Assembly: GCF_021018805.1 (NCBI RefSeq)
Contig: NC_086283.1
Location: 58,357,775-58,421,774 of the forward strand
Reading direction: 5' to 3'
Length of the DNA stretch: 64,000 bases
DNA from: Prinia subflava
Lineage: Eukaryota; Chordata; Aves; Passeriformes; Cisticolidae
The position numbers were made by a program, and so were the translations under genes. Below the pieces are notes generated by a model. It was not told the DNA's origin. It ran no database searches and was given only the letters and a program-made list of their open reading frames with translations. Positions 63,401-64,000 of this stretch are shown piece after piece (position 1 is the stretch's first letter; every line of letters starts with the position of its first letter).

Positions 63401-64000
63401 TGGGATTTGGCTCATGCGTCATTGCCTGCATGAGGTGAATGCCTCATCTGAACTTGGAATATACACTGCCCCTATCCTTGTCAGTTTGAGAGGTGCTTCT
63501 CTACAAGTCCAAGTTGTCCTACCTACCTGTCATTTGCAAGAAATGGATCACCCTTTGGAAACACCCCTTCCTCTCCTGTGTGGAAGTAGGGGAGGAGGAA
63601 TGAATCCCTCTCCCCTTCTCTTTGCACATACCTCTCCTCTGTGTTGAAGCTGAGAGACAGAAACTAGGTCTTGTATCTTATATACCTAATGTTTGTTTTA
63701 CAGTAGCTAATTTTACTCAATTACAATATTTAATTACAGTCATTCCCTGCTGCAGCTGGTCTTTTCTGCTGACATGTGGGAATTCTTGGATATCTGTCTC
63801 TGGAGCTGAGCTATCGGGAAGCAGCAGATACCAACAGTATTAGGTTAGGTCAGCATAATGGTACATAAGCTTTACTCCTTCTGAAGACAAAATCTGATCT
63901 GAGGAGGTGGGACAAAATCCAATGACTGTGTGAGAAAATATGGTACCCAATGGGTGTCCATTGCAGTGTTCAGTTAAAAGGTTTCATTTGAACTACATTG

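Larger units (their letters stand above)
52368..64000 (+). other. TRABD2A: 5' part of a downstream intron of the TIKI gene
   Basis: From the GTATGT donor at 52368 to the window end I could not find the next family exon, which should begin by completing a glycine codon and then encode the catalytic histidine and an N-N-T-rich segment. AG followed by a glycine-histidine reading occurs at 55434, but the peptide that follows does not resemble the family. Apart from the old CR1 at 56095-57490 and a short homeodomain-site-rich patch near 54.8 kb, the stretch is A/T-leaning with chance open frames only. Confidence 0.8.

Noticed and set aside
1..64000. CRISPR arrays, operons or a microbial defence system
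   Set aside because: No regularly spaced repeats, no densely packed genes and no ribosome-binding-site pattern occur; the sequence is a vertebrate gene interior.

Overview
The window looks like nuclear DNA of a bird. It holds one protein-coding gene, on the + strand, in widely spaced exons with GT/AG splice sites and no bacterial gene organisation. The repeats are the avian type: CR1 LINE 3' ends with the ATTCTGTG octamer tail, a tRNA-Ile-headed SINE with a CR1-like tail (TguSINE1-like), and solo ERVL-type LTRs. No L1 or Alu-like element was seen. The SINE and LTR types suggest a neoavian, perhaps a passerine, but that is inference.

The gene is a TIKI-family Wnt protease (TraB domain), most likely TRABD2A (TIKI1) rather than TRABD2B. 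Three internal coding exons are visible: 7330-7890 (187 codons, with the first GX2H motif), 49895-50041 (49 codons) and 52193-52367 (58 codons plus one base). The reading frame runs through all three. The last exon stops inside the second GX2H motif, so its histidine is encoded downstream of the window. The first exon (start codon, signal peptide) is upstream, and the C-terminal exons and membrane anchor are downstream. The window is therefore the middle of one gene, about 4% of it coding.

Layout: 1-7329 is the end of an upstream intron, with a minus-strand LTR at 6204-6784. 7891-49894 is a 42.0 kb intron holding a 5'-truncated CR1 (10102-10915), a SINE (17824-17958), two short CR1 tails (22580-22679 and 31262-31542), a second LTR of the same family (32436-33009), a T45 run (33408-33452) and a CpG-retaining candidate enhancer (44860-45330). 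50042-52192 is a short intron. 52368-64000 is the start of another intron, with an old 1.4 kb CR1 remnant at 56095-57490.

I found no second gene, no functional RNA gene, no CRISPR array and no novel multi-gene system. Nearly all short open frames here are chance frames or lie inside transposon remnants. The observations most worth a second look are the same-orientation LTR pair bracketing the first catalytic exon, the tRNA-Ile SINE, and two candidate conserved regulatory elements.
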